Notes: generated by a model from the letters alone, not told the origin. Positions 7,056 through 18,600 are shown, counted from the stretch's first letter. The stretch: DNA of 64,000 bases from Symbiobacterium thermophilum IAM 14863 (GCF_000009905.1 NC_006177.1:1302001-1366000), one strand, 5' to 3'. Numbers and translations are program-made.

Positions 7056-8618
7056 ATGACGCGCAAGCGCCGGCTGCGGCAGAAGGCGATGCGGGCCCTG
7101 GGTCGCCAGATCCGGGAGTCCGGCAGCAGGTTGCCCCTGGTGCTGATCCCGGTGACGATGGTGATCTCCAGTCTGGCGGCCGGGCACGTGACCGGGGCGA
7201 CCTTCGCTCTCAACCAGGACGTCGGGCAGGCGCAGAGCATCCAGTTCCAGGCCCTGACCACATCGCAGGTGCTCCGTTTCACCTCGGGCCGGGTCCAGCT
7301 GGTGGAAGATGGCGGGCCGGACCAGGTGGGCTCGGAGGTCGTGCGGGTCTTCCGGATCATGAACATCAGCGACCGGCGCGTGGACCTCTCGGTGGAGCTG
7401 ACCGGCATCCCATGGGCACGGGCAGCACTCTCCCGCAGCGTGCTGGGCCCGGGCGAGACGGCCGAGATCGTGGTCAGCGGCACGCCGGATCAGCCGGGCC
7501 AGTACCAGGGTTACCTGACCGTGTACGGAATGGGCGGCTTCCTGGAGCTGGGCATGGAGTTCACCGTCGTGATCGTCCCGGCGCCGGATCCCTGCCGGCC
7601 CGCCGAATGGCCGGCGCCCGGAGCACGGGGCGGGGAGGCGTCGGGGGATCCGGTCCGGGAGCCTGACCCCGAGGAGACGGAGGAGTCCGAGGCCGTCATC
7701 GGCCTGCATCCCGACCTGCTGGGCCTGCCCGCCGAGGACGCGCCGGAGCCGGCCGCTGCGGAGCCCGACGGTGAACCGGAGGCTCCTGAGGCTGCCGACG
7801 AGGCCGGTCATGAGCCCGGGGAAGGGGCCGGGGAACCGGCGGCCCCCGGTGACGACGGGTCGGCATCCGAGTCAGGCGACGAGGCCGTTCCTTCCGGGGA
7901 CGGCGTGGATGGTGGCGCCGCCGCGCCCCCTGACACGACAGATCCGTGTGCTGACGCTCCCGGCGGCCAGCTGCCCGATCCGGCTCCGGACTGCGGGGTT
8001 CCCGCCGAGGCCGTCGTGGAGGAGGAGGAAGGCGAGCAGGCTGCGGAGCCCGATGACTGCGCCCCCGCTGCAGCTCCTCCCGGCGATGAGGCGGCCGAAC
8101 CCGGCGATGGCGACCAGGACGGCCGCAAGGAAGAGGACGAAGATGCGGCCGGGGAGCCGGTGGAGGACGACGCTGAGGGGACCGGCGATCCGCACGACGA
8201 CGAACTCACCGAGGGTGACACCGCCGGTGAGCCGGAGGACGACGCCGACGACAGTGGGTCTGGCGCTGAGCAGCCCGGCGACGCGGTCGGCGGGACCGAC
8301 GAGGCCGCCGACGACGGGATCGCAGGCGGGGACGGAGATGCCGGTTCCGGTGAGACCGACAGCGACGAGCCCGACAGCGACGGACCCGAAGACGGCGCAC
8401 CCGATGACGGTGACCCGGGCGTTAGCGATGATGCGGACGGCCCAGGCGCCGAGGACGCTGATGCTGACACCGGCGACGCCGACGGCGGCTCGCCTGGCGG
8501 CGAACAGGCCCACGGTGATTCTGCCGGCGATGACGGAGCGGATCCCGACGACACCGGGCAGCCGCTGACCGGGTCGGACGCGGCGGACGACGCCGACGCA
8601 GGGGGGCAGACGACGTGA
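7056..8618 (+). CDS. TasA-like exported protein with very long acidic tail
   Basis: A 520-residue protein. After a basic start, residues 26-47 form a signal/membrane segment ending in VTGATFALNQD, a close variant of the SipW motif GATFALFTD. Residues 50-173 look like a compact beta domain (VFRIMNISDRRVDLSVELTG...LGPGETAEIVVSGTP). From about residue 175 to the end the protein is almost only D, E, G, A, P and T, probably disordered and strongly negative, perhaps calcium-binding. ATG 7056 has its GGGAGGTGA site 15 bases away. A CTG at 7047 is in frame and better spaced, so the true start may be non-standard. Its stop overlaps the signal peptidase start by 4 bases. Confidence 0.7.
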   Translation: MTRKRRLRQKAMRALGRQIRESGSRLPLVLIPVTMVISSLAAGHVTGATFALNQDVGQAQSIQFQALTTSQVLRFTSGRVQLVEDGGPDQVGSEVVRVFRIMNISDRRVDLSVELTGIPWARAALSRSVLGPGETAEIVVSGTPDQPGQYQGYLTVYGMGGFLELGMEFTVVIVPAPDPCRPAEWPAPGARGGEASGDPVREPDPEETEESEAVIGLHPDLLGLPAEDAPEPAAAEPDGEPEAPEAADEAGHEPGEGAGEPAAPGDDGSASESGDEAVPSGDGVDGGAAAPPDTTDPCADAPGGQLPDPAPDCGVPAEAVVEEEEGEQAAEPDDCAPAAAPPGDEAAEPGDGDQDGRKEEDEDAAGEPVEDDAEGTGDPHDDELTEGDTAGEPEDDADDSGSGAEQPGDAVGGTDEAADDGIAGGDGDAGSGETDSDEPDSDGPEDGAPDDGDPGVSDDADGPGAEDADADTGDADGGSPGGEQAHGDSAGDDGADPDDTGQPLTGSDAADDADAGGQTT

Positions 8619-9205
8619 AGATCCTGCTGCGCATCCTCAGTGGAGCCGTGACAGCGGTACTGGCCATCGCCCTGGCGGGGACGGTGCTGTTGGCCCTCGC
8701 CGGGCGCAGGGCGCCCGACCGGATCCCGACGGTTTTCGACTACAAGGTGCTCACCGTGCTGAGCGGCTCCATGGAGCCGGCGATCAGGACCGGTGACGCA
8801 ATCATCGTGGAGCCGCTGAGGCCGGAGCACGAGATCCGGGAAGGCGACGTCATCACCTTCCGGGCGGCAGACGCCCCCGACATGCTGATCACCCACCGGG
8901 TCATCGGCATCGTGTCGGTCAACGGCGAGCCGGCGGCCTACGTGACCAAGGGCGACGCCAACGAGGCGCCTGACCTGGTCCCGGTTCAGCGGTCCCAGAT
9001 CGTCGGCATCCACCGGTGGCGGATTCCGTACTACGGCTACCTCTCGGACTTCATGCACACCAGGGAGGGGATCATCTCCCTCGTGATCGTCCCGGGCGTG
9101 CTGCTGATTGCCCTGGAGGTCCGCAAGATCTTCCAGGTGATCGCCGAGGAGGAGAAGGCCAGGCAGGCCGACGAGAAACCCGCCGACGCCCAGTCCCCCA
9201 GTTAG
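8615..9205 (+). CDS. sipW: SipW-type (ER-like) signal peptidase I
   Basis: A 196-residue membrane protease with N- and C-terminal membrane segments. Catalytic Ser52 lies in SGSMEP, and His94 in THRVIG replaces the lysine of ordinary bacterial signal peptidases. This defines the ER/archaeal/SipW class. GDAIIV and KGDANE boxes are also present. It starts at GTG 8615, overlapping the preceding stop, so it is translationally coupled to the acidic TasA-like gene. In Bacillus SipW processes TasA and TapA for biofilm fibres; here it presumably processes the five exported proteins carrying the ALFTD-type motif. A cytoplasmic charged tail (EEEKARQADEK) ends the protein. Confidence 0.92.
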   Translation: MKILLRILSGAVTAVLAIALAGTVLLALAGRRAPDRIPTVFDYKVLTVLSGSMEPAIRTGDAIIVEPLRPEHEIREGDVITFRAADAPDMLITHRVIGIVSVNGEPAAYVTKGDANEAPDLVPVQRSQIVGIHRWRIPYYGYLSDFMHTREGIISLVIVPGVLLIALEVRKIFQVIAEEEKARQADEKPADAQSPS

Positions 9206-9306
9206 TCACCTGCAGCCGGTCTGCAGTGCGAGTGTTGCCGGGCCTGCGCCCAGGCAGCGAATCCAGATTCCAGATCCAACACCATTTCTTTGGAGGGTGA
9301 GACCGA

Positions 9307-9825
9307 ATGAAGAGGATCCTGTTGAGCCTCGCAACCGTGGGTGCCCTGTCTGCTCTGGTTACCGGCGCCACCTTCGCCCTGTTCACCGCCAGCACCGAGA
9401 ACACGAACAACACCTTCACGGCCGGTACCGTCCGGTTCGGCAAGGACTTCAACGCCAGCTGTGATCTGAGCGCCGACAACATCGCGCCCGGCGACTCCGG
9501 CTCCTGCAGCTACACGATCACCTACGTGGGCAGCCTCGAAGCGTTCGTCGGCGTTGAGCACAGCGTCTCCGGCGACCTGTTCTCCGGCGACAACCCGATG
9601 ACCTACACCGTCAACGGCAAGAGCGACAGCGGCACCATCCTGCTGGGCAAGGCCAGCAACGGCGATACCGTGACCGCCGACGTCCAGTGGTCCTTCCCGC
9701 TCGCGGCGGGCGACGAGTACGAGGGCAAGAGCGGCACCATCAGCCTGACGTTCAAGGCGGTCCAGGTCCGCAACAACGAGGACGCCTCCGGGAACCCCAT
9801 CTCCTGGAATGAGGACGGGACCTAG
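9307..9825 (+). CDS. TasA/camelysin-like matrix protein (short form)
   Basis: A 172-residue protein of normal camelysin size. The signal segment LLSLATVGALSALV is followed by TGATFALFTASTENTNNTFTAGTV, the standard SipW-substrate N-terminus. The rest is a beta-rich domain with a pair of cysteines (NASCDLS...GSCSYTITYVG), ending PLAAGDEYEGKSGTISLTFKAVQVRNNE, a segment repeated in its neighbours. Start ATG 9307 follows GGAGGGTGA. It lies 101 bases after the signal peptidase and is the most typical family member here, so it is the best candidate for the main fibre subunit. Confidence 0.83.
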   Translation: MKRILLSLATVGALSALVTGATFALFTASTENTNNTFTAGTVRFGKDFNASCDLSADNIAPGDSGSCSYTITYVGSLEAFVGVEHSVSGDLFSGDNPMTYTVNGKSDSGTILLGKASNGDTVTADVQWSFPLAAGDEYEGKSGTISLTFKAVQVRNNEDASGNPISWNEDGT

Positions 9826-9870
9826 TCGAACCCGCGCCGTGAGCTGACACCGGAACACCAAGATGACGGA

Positions 9871-9904
9871 ACGCCCGCCGGGATCCACCGGTCCCGGCGG
9901 GCGT
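9871..9904 (+). terminator. Perfect 13-bp hairpin between two TasA-like genes
   Basis: ACGCCCGCCGGGA (9871-9883) pairs with 9892-9904 across an 8-base loop. No T-run follows (GGATTA), so it may attenuate transcription or stabilise mRNA, reducing expression of downstream genes relative to the gene at 9307. Confidence 0.55.
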
Positions 9905-9922
9905 GGATTAGGAGGTAACCCC

Positions 9923-10558
9923 ATGAGCAAGAAGACTCTGATGGTGCTGGGGTCAGCCGTGGCGATCTCCGCGCTTTCCATCGGCGGGACCCTGGCCCTG
10001 TTCACGGACGCGACGGACGCTTCCAAGGACTTCGTCGCCGGGACGCTCTGCCTCCGGTCCGACCGGAACGACGGCGACCCGGTCCCCGGCCCGATGTTCT
10101 ACATCACGCCGGAACAGGGCAAGACCCCGTCCGGCCAGCTCGGGATCAACGCCACCGGTCCCTGGGCCCCCGGCGACTCCCACACGCGGACCCTCACGGT
10201 CTATAACTCGCCTGACTGCAGCAGCATGGACGCCTGGCTCGTCAGCGTTGAGGCACGGCTGACGGAGGGCATCGAGGACCAGTACGAGCCGATGGCCGAG
10301 AAGTTGCACGTGAAGGTCAAGACGCCGAAGCGCGGCGGGCCTGACGAGGTGGTGGCCGAGGCGCCGCTCAGCGACTTCCTGGCGGGTCCCGTCTCCATCG
10401 CTTATCCTGACGGGACCAAGATTCCGCTTCACCTCACGAGCAACCGGCACATGAAGTTCGAGGTTACCTTTGACAAGGCCGCCGGAAACGACTACCAGGA
10501 CAAGACCCTGGTGGTGGACTTCATCGTGCACGCCGAGCAGATGAAGAACAACCCGTAA
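9923..10558 (+). CDS. TasA/camelysin-like exported protein
   Basis: A 211-residue protein starting at ATG 9923, with a very strong GGAGGT site 7 bases upstream; an upstream in-frame codon at 9863 is not used because it lies before a hairpin. The signal segment VLGSAVAISALSIG ends in GTLALFTDATDASKDFVAGTLC. It shares PGPMFYI, GPWAPGDSHTRTL and AAGNDYQDK...VDFIVHAEQMKNN with the protein at 10845-11471 (there RGPMFYI, GLWAPGDAHHRGF and HAEQLRNN at the end), so these two are close paralogues. It is probably exported and SipW-processed, and assembled outside the cell. Confidence 0.8.
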   Translation: MSKKTLMVLGSAVAISALSIGGTLALFTDATDASKDFVAGTLCLRSDRNDGDPVPGPMFYITPEQGKTPSGQLGINATGPWAPGDSHTRTLTVYNSPDCSSMDAWLVSVEARLTEGIEDQYEPMAEKLHVKVKTPKRGGPDEVVAEAPLSDFLAGPVSIAYPDGTKIPLHLTSNRHMKFEVTFDKAAGNDYQDKTLVVDFIVHAEQMKNNP

Positions 10559-10844
10559 TCCCAAAGCGGCCGAGCGACCCCTGGGAGCGCCTTCCCCTGG
10601 GGCACGGGGCGGAGAAACCGTTGCGGGAAGACGTGCCAGCGAGACCGCCGCGGCGGTCGGTTTCCGGCACGGCACCAGACGGTGGGATGGGTGGGCTGCG
10701 GAAGTGTGCGCAGGCTGCTGCACTGGAAAGGGTTCCCGTCCCCTTGTAGCCGAGGGCACACGTACTCGGGTGCGGAGGGATTCGCCCGGGGCGAAAACGG
10801 CGCCCCCGGGCTGATCCGAGCAGGACAAAGGAGGGGAAGATCCG
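10559..10844 (+). other. Long structured leader between two TasA-like genes
   Basis: 286 bases without a gene. A 16-bp perfect palindrome GACCGCCGCGGCGGTC (10643-10658) lies inside longer pairing arms, GTGCC (10633-10637) with GGCAC (10666-10670). A second stem, GCCCGGGG (10784-10791) with CCCCGGGC (10804-10811), lies close before the next start codon. This could be a folded leader or attenuator; it does not fit a riboswitch class I can name. Confidence 0.45.
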
Positions 10845-11471
10845 GTGATTCGCACATGGGTGATGGCGGCCGCACTTGTCCTGGTCACGGCGCTTGCCGG
10901 CGTGGGCGTCACCTTTGCCCTCTTCACCGACAGCCGGGAGGGCGGCAGCCATGAACTGGTGGCCGGCACGGTGAGAATCGATGGTGAACGGGTGAACGAC
11001 ACGGTCCGGGGGCCCATGTTCTACATCGACGGCGCGTCGGACGGTGTGACCCACGACGGGCAGGAAGGGCTGCTTCCGACCGGCCTCTGGGCCCCGGGTG
11101 ACGCGCACCACCGCGGCTTCCAGATCGAGAACGTCGGCACCCTGGATGTGAAGCTGACGGGCATGACGGCGGAGCTTAAAGCGGGCGACGAGGTCCTCGC
11201 CGGCGCGCTGGACGTGAAGATCTACGACGACCTGTACCTGGACGAGGACGGCCACGTGCTTAACCCCGAGGCAACCCTGATCTACTCGGGCAAGCTGGCC
11301 GAGTTCCTCGGCAGCGGCATGTCGTTCCCCACGCCCATCGAGCTGGCTCCGGGCGACCTGGCGTCGATCGGAATCCTGGTCTCCTTCCCGCTGGATGCGG
11401 GTGACGCGTACCAGGGCACGACGATCAAGGTTACCTTCAGCGCCCACGCCGAGCAGCTCCGGAACAACTAA
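10845..11471 (+). CDS. TasA/camelysin-like exported protein
   Basis: A 208-residue protein from GTG 10845, preceded by GGAGGGG. The hydrophobic N-terminus (VMAAALVLVTALAGVG) ends in VTFALFTDSREGGSHELVAGTV. It is closely related to the protein at 9923-10558 through RGPMFYIDG, GLWAPGDAHHRGF and the same HAEQLRNN ending. The C-terminal part LSF-type strands (ILVSFPLDAGDAYQGTTIKVTFSAHAEQ) is the conserved family core. It is 21 bases upstream of the large secreted protein at 11493, so the two are probably expressed together. Confidence 0.8.
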   Translation: MIRTWVMAAALVLVTALAGVGVTFALFTDSREGGSHELVAGTVRIDGERVNDTVRGPMFYIDGASDGVTHDGQEGLLPTGLWAPGDAHHRGFQIENVGTLDVKLTGMTAELKAGDEVLAGALDVKIYDDLYLDEDGHVLNPEATLIYSGKLAEFLGSGMSFPTPIELAPGDLASIGILVSFPLDAGDAYQGTTIKVTFSAHAEQLRNN

Positions 11472-11492
11472 CGGAGGGGGAGGGAAGCGATC

Positions 11493-13370
11493 ATGGCGCG
11501 TCTGTTGCGCAAGCTCACCGCCTGGCTGGTTTCCGGGGCGCTGGTCGTGGGGACGACCTTCTCGTTCGCCCCCCTTGCTGCGGCGCAGGAGCCGCTTCCG
11601 CCGGGGCTTGAGGACCTGGAGGTTCCGGGCCCGCTGCCGCCCGGGCAGCCGTCGGATCGCACGGGCACGGAGAAGTCTCCGGAGAGCGGCCTCCGCGCGA
11701 TGGCCAGCGGCCTTACCGTCTCGCCGATGACCAGCGCCGAGGATCTCGCGCGGGCCCTGGTTGGCTCCGGCATCACCATCACGGGTGTTTCCTACAAGGG
11801 CATGGACGCCGCATTCGGGTCCTTCAGCGGCGGGGAAGACATCATCGGCTTTGACGAGGGCATCGTCCTCAGCACCGGCAAAGCGGTCGACGTGAAGGGC
11901 CCGAACCAGCACCCCGACACCACGACCAACTGGTGCTACCATTCGTTCTTCCTCGGCTGCCTGGACTGGCTGCTCGGCGACTACAGCGGTGACAGGGACC
12001 TCGACAAGTTGGTGCCGGATCGCACCGAGGACGCCGCCGTGCTGACGATCCACTTCATTCCTGAGAACGACGTGATCTCGTTCCAGTACGTCTTCTCCTC
12101 GGAGGAGTACAACGAGTGGGTTGGTAAGAAGTACAACGACGTCTTCGCCTTCTTCGTCAACGGCCAGAACGTCGCGACCATTCCCGGGTCCGACGACTTC
12201 GTGTCCATCAACAACGTGAACCTGAACAAGAACAGGGCCTACTACATCAACAACGCCGACGGCCACCTGAACGTCGAGATGGACGGGCTGACCGTGGTCC
12301 TGTCCATCCAGGCCAGCGTCGCTCCGGGTCAGGCGAACACGCTGAAGCTGGCCATCGCGGACGTGGCCGACGGCCTGTACGACTCGGCGGTGTTCATCAA
12401 GGCTGGCAGTTTCGTGGATCAGCCCGCGGACACCGATGAAGACGGCGTGCCGGATGACGCGGACAACTGCCCGCTGACGCCGAACCCGGGCCAGGAGGAC
12501 AGCGACGGGGACGGCATCGGCGACGCCTGCGATGAGGACGACGACAACGACGGCGTGCCGGATGACGCGGACAACTGCCCGCTGACGCCGAACCCGGGCC
12601 AGGAGGACAACGACGGGGACGGCATCGGGGACGCCTGCGATGAGGACGACGACAACGACGGCGTGCCGGATGACGCGGACAACTGCCCGCTGACGCCGAA
12701 CCCGGGCCAGGAGGACAGCGACGGTGACGGCATCGGCGACGCCTGCGATGAGGACTACGCGCCGCCCCACTGGCCTGAGGATGCCGACCTGTACATCGTC
12801 GAACTCTGCGGTGTCGTGACGCTCTCGTGGGATCCGGCCTCCGGCCAGAATCTGACCTACTTCGTCTACGTCAACGGCGACGTCTACGCTGAGACCACCG
12901 AGACCTCGGTGGATCTGACGGGCCTGACCCCGAGCACCAGCTATACGATTGCGGTGCGGGCCCGCGACGGCGGAGGCGCCTGGGCCGAGGGCGGCCCCGA
13001 GAAGACCTACACCACGAACCCGCCTGACGCGGGCGGCCTGGGGGTGACGTGGATCAAGCCGCAGCCGGGTGACACCGCCGTGGCTGGCGAGGTCTACGTG
13101 ATCCAGTTCCGCTGGGGCGACTGCTCGGGCAACCTGTTCGACCGGACCGTTGCCGTGCGGGTGCGGGATGGTGCTACGAATGCCCTCGTCGCGGGGTTCG
13201 GTTACGGCAATCCCATCCGCTACGAGGATGGCATCTACGTGCTACCGTTGGACACTGCCCAGTTTGCGGCGATGCGCAACGGCGGGATCTTCAAGATCAT
13301 GGTGTACTTTGGGAGCAAGCTGCGCAGCACCACCGAGCTGGTGATCCTGTCGAGCGGCTCCGCCGAGTAG
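11493..13370 (+). CDS. Secreted choice-of-anchor-L protein with TSP3 and FN3-like repeats
   Basis: A 625-residue secreted protein. The Sec signal peptide ends near LAAAQ (residue 31), unlike the SipW-type signals before it. Residues 75-305 form a choice-of-anchor-L domain ([59 protein letters not shown]). Residues 317-424 hold three thrombospondin type-3 repeats with D-rich DxDxDG loops that bind calcium. An FN3-like domain follows ([21 protein letters not shown]...[18 protein letters not shown]), then a beta-rich C-terminal domain ([25 protein letters not shown]). No LPXTG or membrane anchor is visible. Probably an adhesive or calcium-dependent matrix protein. Confidence 0.8.
   Translation: MARLLRKLTAWLVSGALVVGTTFSFAPLAAAQEPLPPGLEDLEVPGPLPPGQPSDRTGTEKSPESGLRAMASGLTVSPMTSAEDLARALVGSGITITGVSYKGMDAAFGSFSGGEDIIGFDEGIVLSTGKAVDVKGPNQHPDTTTNWCYHSFFLGCLDWLLGDYSGDRDLDKLVPDRTEDAAVLTIHFIPENDVISFQYVFSSEEYNEWVGKKYNDVFAFFVNGQNVATIPGSDDFVSINNVNLNKNRAYYINNADGHLNVEMDGLTVVLSIQASVAPGQANTLKLAIADVADGLYDSAVFIKAGSFVDQPADTDEDGVPDDADNCPLTPNPGQEDSDGDGIGDACDEDDDNDGVPDDADNCPLTPNPGQEDNDGDGIGDACDEDDDNDGVPDDADNCPLTPNPGQEDSDGDGIGDACDEDYAPPHWPEDADLYIVELCGVVTLSWDPASGQNLTYFVYVNGDVYAETTETSVDLTGLTPSTSYTIAVRARDGGGAWAEGGPEKTYTTNPPDAGGLGVTWIKPQPGDTAVAGEVYVIQFRWGDCSGNLFDRTVAVRVRDGATNALVAGFGYGNPIRYEDGIYVLPLDTAQFAAMRNGGIFKIMVYFGSKLRSTTELVILSSGSAE
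12441..12764 (+). repeat. Three tandem 108-bp coding repeats
   Basis: Units start at 12441, 12549 and 12657 with a period of exactly 108 bases (36 residues). They are nearly identical at the DNA level, with only a handful of synonymous or S/N changes, which suggests recent duplication or homogenisation. Each encodes one TSP3 unit ([20 protein letters not shown]). Confidence 0.95.
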
Positions 13371-13406
13371 CGCCCGGGCGCAGCTCCCGGCAGGTGGCCT
13401 GCGTGC

Positions 13407-13444
13407 GGCCGACCCGCTGGAACCACGGTTCCGGCGGGTCGGCC
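13407..13444 (+). terminator. Hairpin after the secreted protein gene
   Basis: An 18-base arm at 13407-13424 pairs with 13427-13444 with one G-U pair. The T-run is poor (GAGACTTGG), so efficiency is uncertain, but position and stem strength suit the end of the surface-protein operon. Confidence 0.65.
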
Positions 13445-13525
13445 GAGACTTGGTCGGCGCGTATCGAACCTTTTGCCCACCGCGTGCGTGTATAGGGTAA
13501 AAGCCCAGGAAAGGTGGCGTCAGAG

Positions 13526-13780
13526 ATGAGCGGGCGCATGGTGAGCAGGGCGCGTGAAAGATCAGACGTCCCGATGTCTCTCGCGGTCTGGCTGCGGTAC
13601 CAAGTCGAATCCATTCCCCACGTTGCCGCGAGGGACGGCCAGTTCTCGGCCCGCTGTGCGGCGGCCTCCCTCCGTGTGAAGCTCGGTGGGGCACTGCGGG
13701 CTAACCTGATCGACCCCGCCACGGCTGCAGAGTTGAATGCGATGTTGGACCAGGTCGGGCGGATCGAGGAGCCGGCCTGA
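13526..13780 (+). CDS. Small protein of unknown function
   Basis: An 84-residue ORF from ATG 13526, with GGAAAGG 11 bases upstream; a GTG at 13514 overlaps that site. It has its own possible promoter (TATAGG near 13491-13496) and a strong terminator right after it, so it looks like a genuine one-gene unit. The protein is helical and basic to neutral, for example RYQVESIPHVAARDGQFSARCAAASLRVKLGGALRANLIDPATAAELNAMLDQV, with no signal or membrane segment and one cysteine. I do not recognise a family. Confidence 0.5.
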   Translation: MSGRMVSRARERSDVPMSLAVWLRYQVESIPHVAARDGQFSARCAAASLRVKLGGALRANLIDPATAAELNAMLDQVGRIEEPA

Positions 13781-13801
13781 GCGGCGTGAATAGAAGAGAG
13801 A

Positions 13802-13834
13802 GCCACCTCGGGTCTGCCCCGAGGTGGCCTTTCC
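13802..13834 (+). terminator. Rho-independent terminator
   Basis: GCCACCTCGGG (13802-13812) pairs with CCCGAGGTGGC (13818-13828) across a 5-base loop, followed by the T-rich CTTTCCCTTT. Confidence 0.88.
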
Positions 13835-13968
13835 CTTTATTCCAGGAGGAACCATTCTCTCTGCGCCGAACACTAAGGAATATTCGCCGTAGATCGGCTC
13901 GTAGGTCATATGTGAAAAGAGTAACTACAATGGCGTCCCCATTCCGCGCGAAGCAGAGGTGATGACCC

Positions 13969-15639
<1,671 letters not shown>

Positions 15640-15642
15640 ACC

Positions 15643-16038
15643 ATGCGCACGATTCGCGTGCTCGTCGCCAAGCCGGGCCTGGACGGCCACGACCGCGGCG
15701 CCAAGGTGGTGGCCCGGGCGTTCCGGGACGCCGGGTTCGAGGTGATCTACACCGGCCTGCGCCAGACCCCGGAGCAGATCGCCGAGGCCGCCCTGCAGGA
15801 GGACGTGGACGTGGTCGCGCTTTCGATCCTCTCCGGGGCTCACAACACCCTGCTGCCCAGGACGGTCGCGGCCCTCCGGGCGCGCGGGCTGGACGACGTG
15901 CTGGTCCTGGCCGGCGGGGTCATCCCGGCGGAGGACATCCCCGCGCTGAAGGCCGCAGGCATCGCCGAGGTCTTCACCCCGGGCACGCCCACCCGGGCCG
16001 CGGTGGAGTTCATCCGGCAGCGGCTCCAGCCGGCATGA
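15643..16038 (+). CDS. mcmA2: Methylmalonyl-CoA mutase, B12-binding (small) subunit
   Basis: A 131-residue cobalamin-binding domain. The DxHxxG motif (DGHDRG, with the base-off histidine) is at residues 14-19, followed by [13 protein letters not shown] and the VLAGGVIP glycine loop. ATG 15643 starts only 3 bases after the large-subunit stop, so the two are translated together. It supplies adenosylcobalamin to the catalytic subunit. The MeaB/ArgK GTPase that often accompanies mutases is not in this cluster. Confidence 0.95.
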   Translation: MRTIRVLVAKPGLDGHDRGAKVVARAFRDAGFEVIYTGLRQTPEQIAEAALQEDVDVVALSILSGAHNTLLPRTVAALRARGLDDVLVLAGGVIPAEDIPALKAAGIAEVFTPGTPTRAAVEFIRQRLQPA

Positions 16039-16060
16039 CGGCGCAGGTTAGCACCCGATT

Positions 16061-16088
16061 TTAGGATCTGGTTATTAGGATCTGGTCA
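16061..16088 (+). repeat. 14-bp tandem direct repeat before the epimerase gene
   Basis: TTAGGATCTGGTTA (16061-16074) is followed at once by TTAGGATCTGGTCA (16075-16088), 13 of 14 bases identical. It lies in the 68-base gap between the mutase small subunit and the epimerase, just before the Shine-Dalgarno site, and could be an operator or a recent slippage duplication. Confidence 0.7.
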
Positions 16089-16509
16089 TAAGAAGGGGTA
16101 CATGCTATGATGATGGAGATCGATCATATCGGCATCGCCGTCCGTGACCTGCAGGCGCAGATCGCGCTGTACCGGGACCGGTTGGGGCTGCGCTTCGAGG
16201 GCGTTGAGGAGGTGCCGGCGCAGAAGGTGCGGGTGGCCTTCTTCGCCGCAGGCGGCGCGCGCGTGGAGCTGCTGGAGTCGACCGCGCCGGACGGGCCCAT
16301 CGCCCGGCACATCGAGCGGCGCGGGGAGGGGCTGCACCACGTGGCGTACCGGGTGGCCGACATCCGGGCCGCCATGGCGGAGGCCCGGGCGCAGGGGATG
16401 GAGCTCGTCGACCAGGAGCCCCGCCCTGGCGCCCACGGCGCACTGGTCTGCTTCCTGCACCCCAGGTCGACGGGCGGCGTGCTGACCGAGCTGGTGCAGC
16501 ACGTGGGGA

Positions 16510-18069
<1,560 letters not shown>

Positions 18070-18090
18070 GCGGTCAAAGGAGGATGGCGG

Positions 18091-18600
18091 ATGACCAGAC
18101 GGTTTCGGGTGACCATCGGCGGCGTGACCTACAACGTGGACGTGGAGGAACTGACCCCGGCCGCCGGGGCCGGCTTCAGCCCTGCGGCACCGGGTCCCGC
18201 GGGCATCGCCGCGGCCGCCGGACCCTCCCCCGCGGCGTCGGCTGCGGCCCCGGCCGCGCCGCCTGTAATGGCGGCGCCCCCGGCCGCCGTTGCGCCTGCC
18301 CCCGCGGCCGCGCCTGCGTCCGCAGCGGCGTCGGCCCCCGCCCCGGCGGCCCAGCCTGCGGCCTCCGGCGGCGCCGCTCCCGCGGAGGGCAAGGCGGTCT
18401 GCGCGCCCCTGCCCGGCATGATCGTCAGCGTGCCGGTGCAGGTGGGGCAGCAGGTGCGTGAGGGCGACGTGGTGGCGGTGCTGGAGGCCATGAAGATGGA
18501 GAACGACATCACGAGCCCCTACGCAGGGACCGTGAAGCAGGTCCTGGTGAGCAAGGGCACGTCGGTCTCGATGAACGACCCGCTGGTGGTGATCGGCTGA
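18091..18600 (+). CDS. Biotin carboxyl carrier protein
   Basis: A 169-residue carrier. The N-terminus RRFRVTIGGVTYNVDVEEL is typical of carboxylase/decarboxylase gamma-type carriers. A long Ala/Pro-rich flexible linker (about residues 25-100) follows, then the biotinyl domain CAPLPGMIVSVPVQVGQQV with EAMKMEN; Lys135 is the expected biotinylation site. It carries carboxybiotin between the biotin carboxylase (18855) and the carboxyltransferase (16510). A GGAGGA site precedes ATG 18091. The linker is unusually rich in alanine, in line with the high GC. Confidence 0.94.
   Translation: MTRRFRVTIGGVTYNVDVEELTPAAGAGFSPAAPGPAGIAAAAGPSPAASAAAPAAPPVMAAPPAAVAPAPAAAPASAAASAPAPAAQPAASGGAAPAEGKAVCAPLPGMIVSVPVQVGQQVREGDVVAVLEAMKMENDITSPYAGTVKQVLVSKGTSVSMNDPLVVIG

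Noticed and set aside
7808-9058. Ser/Pro-rich minus-strand ORF opposite the acidic tail gene and sipW
   Set aside because: Its repetitive composition is the complement of the D/E/G codons of the real gene; it has no start signals.
10559-10844. A c-di-GMP or other riboswitch before the TasA-like gene
   Set aside because: The stems do not match the conserved bases of GEMM, ydaO or TPP elements I can recall, so no class is assigned.
12441-12764. CRISPR-like repeat array
   Set aside because: The repeats are contiguous, in frame and encode TSP3 units; there are no spacers. No CRISPR was seen elsewhere in the window.
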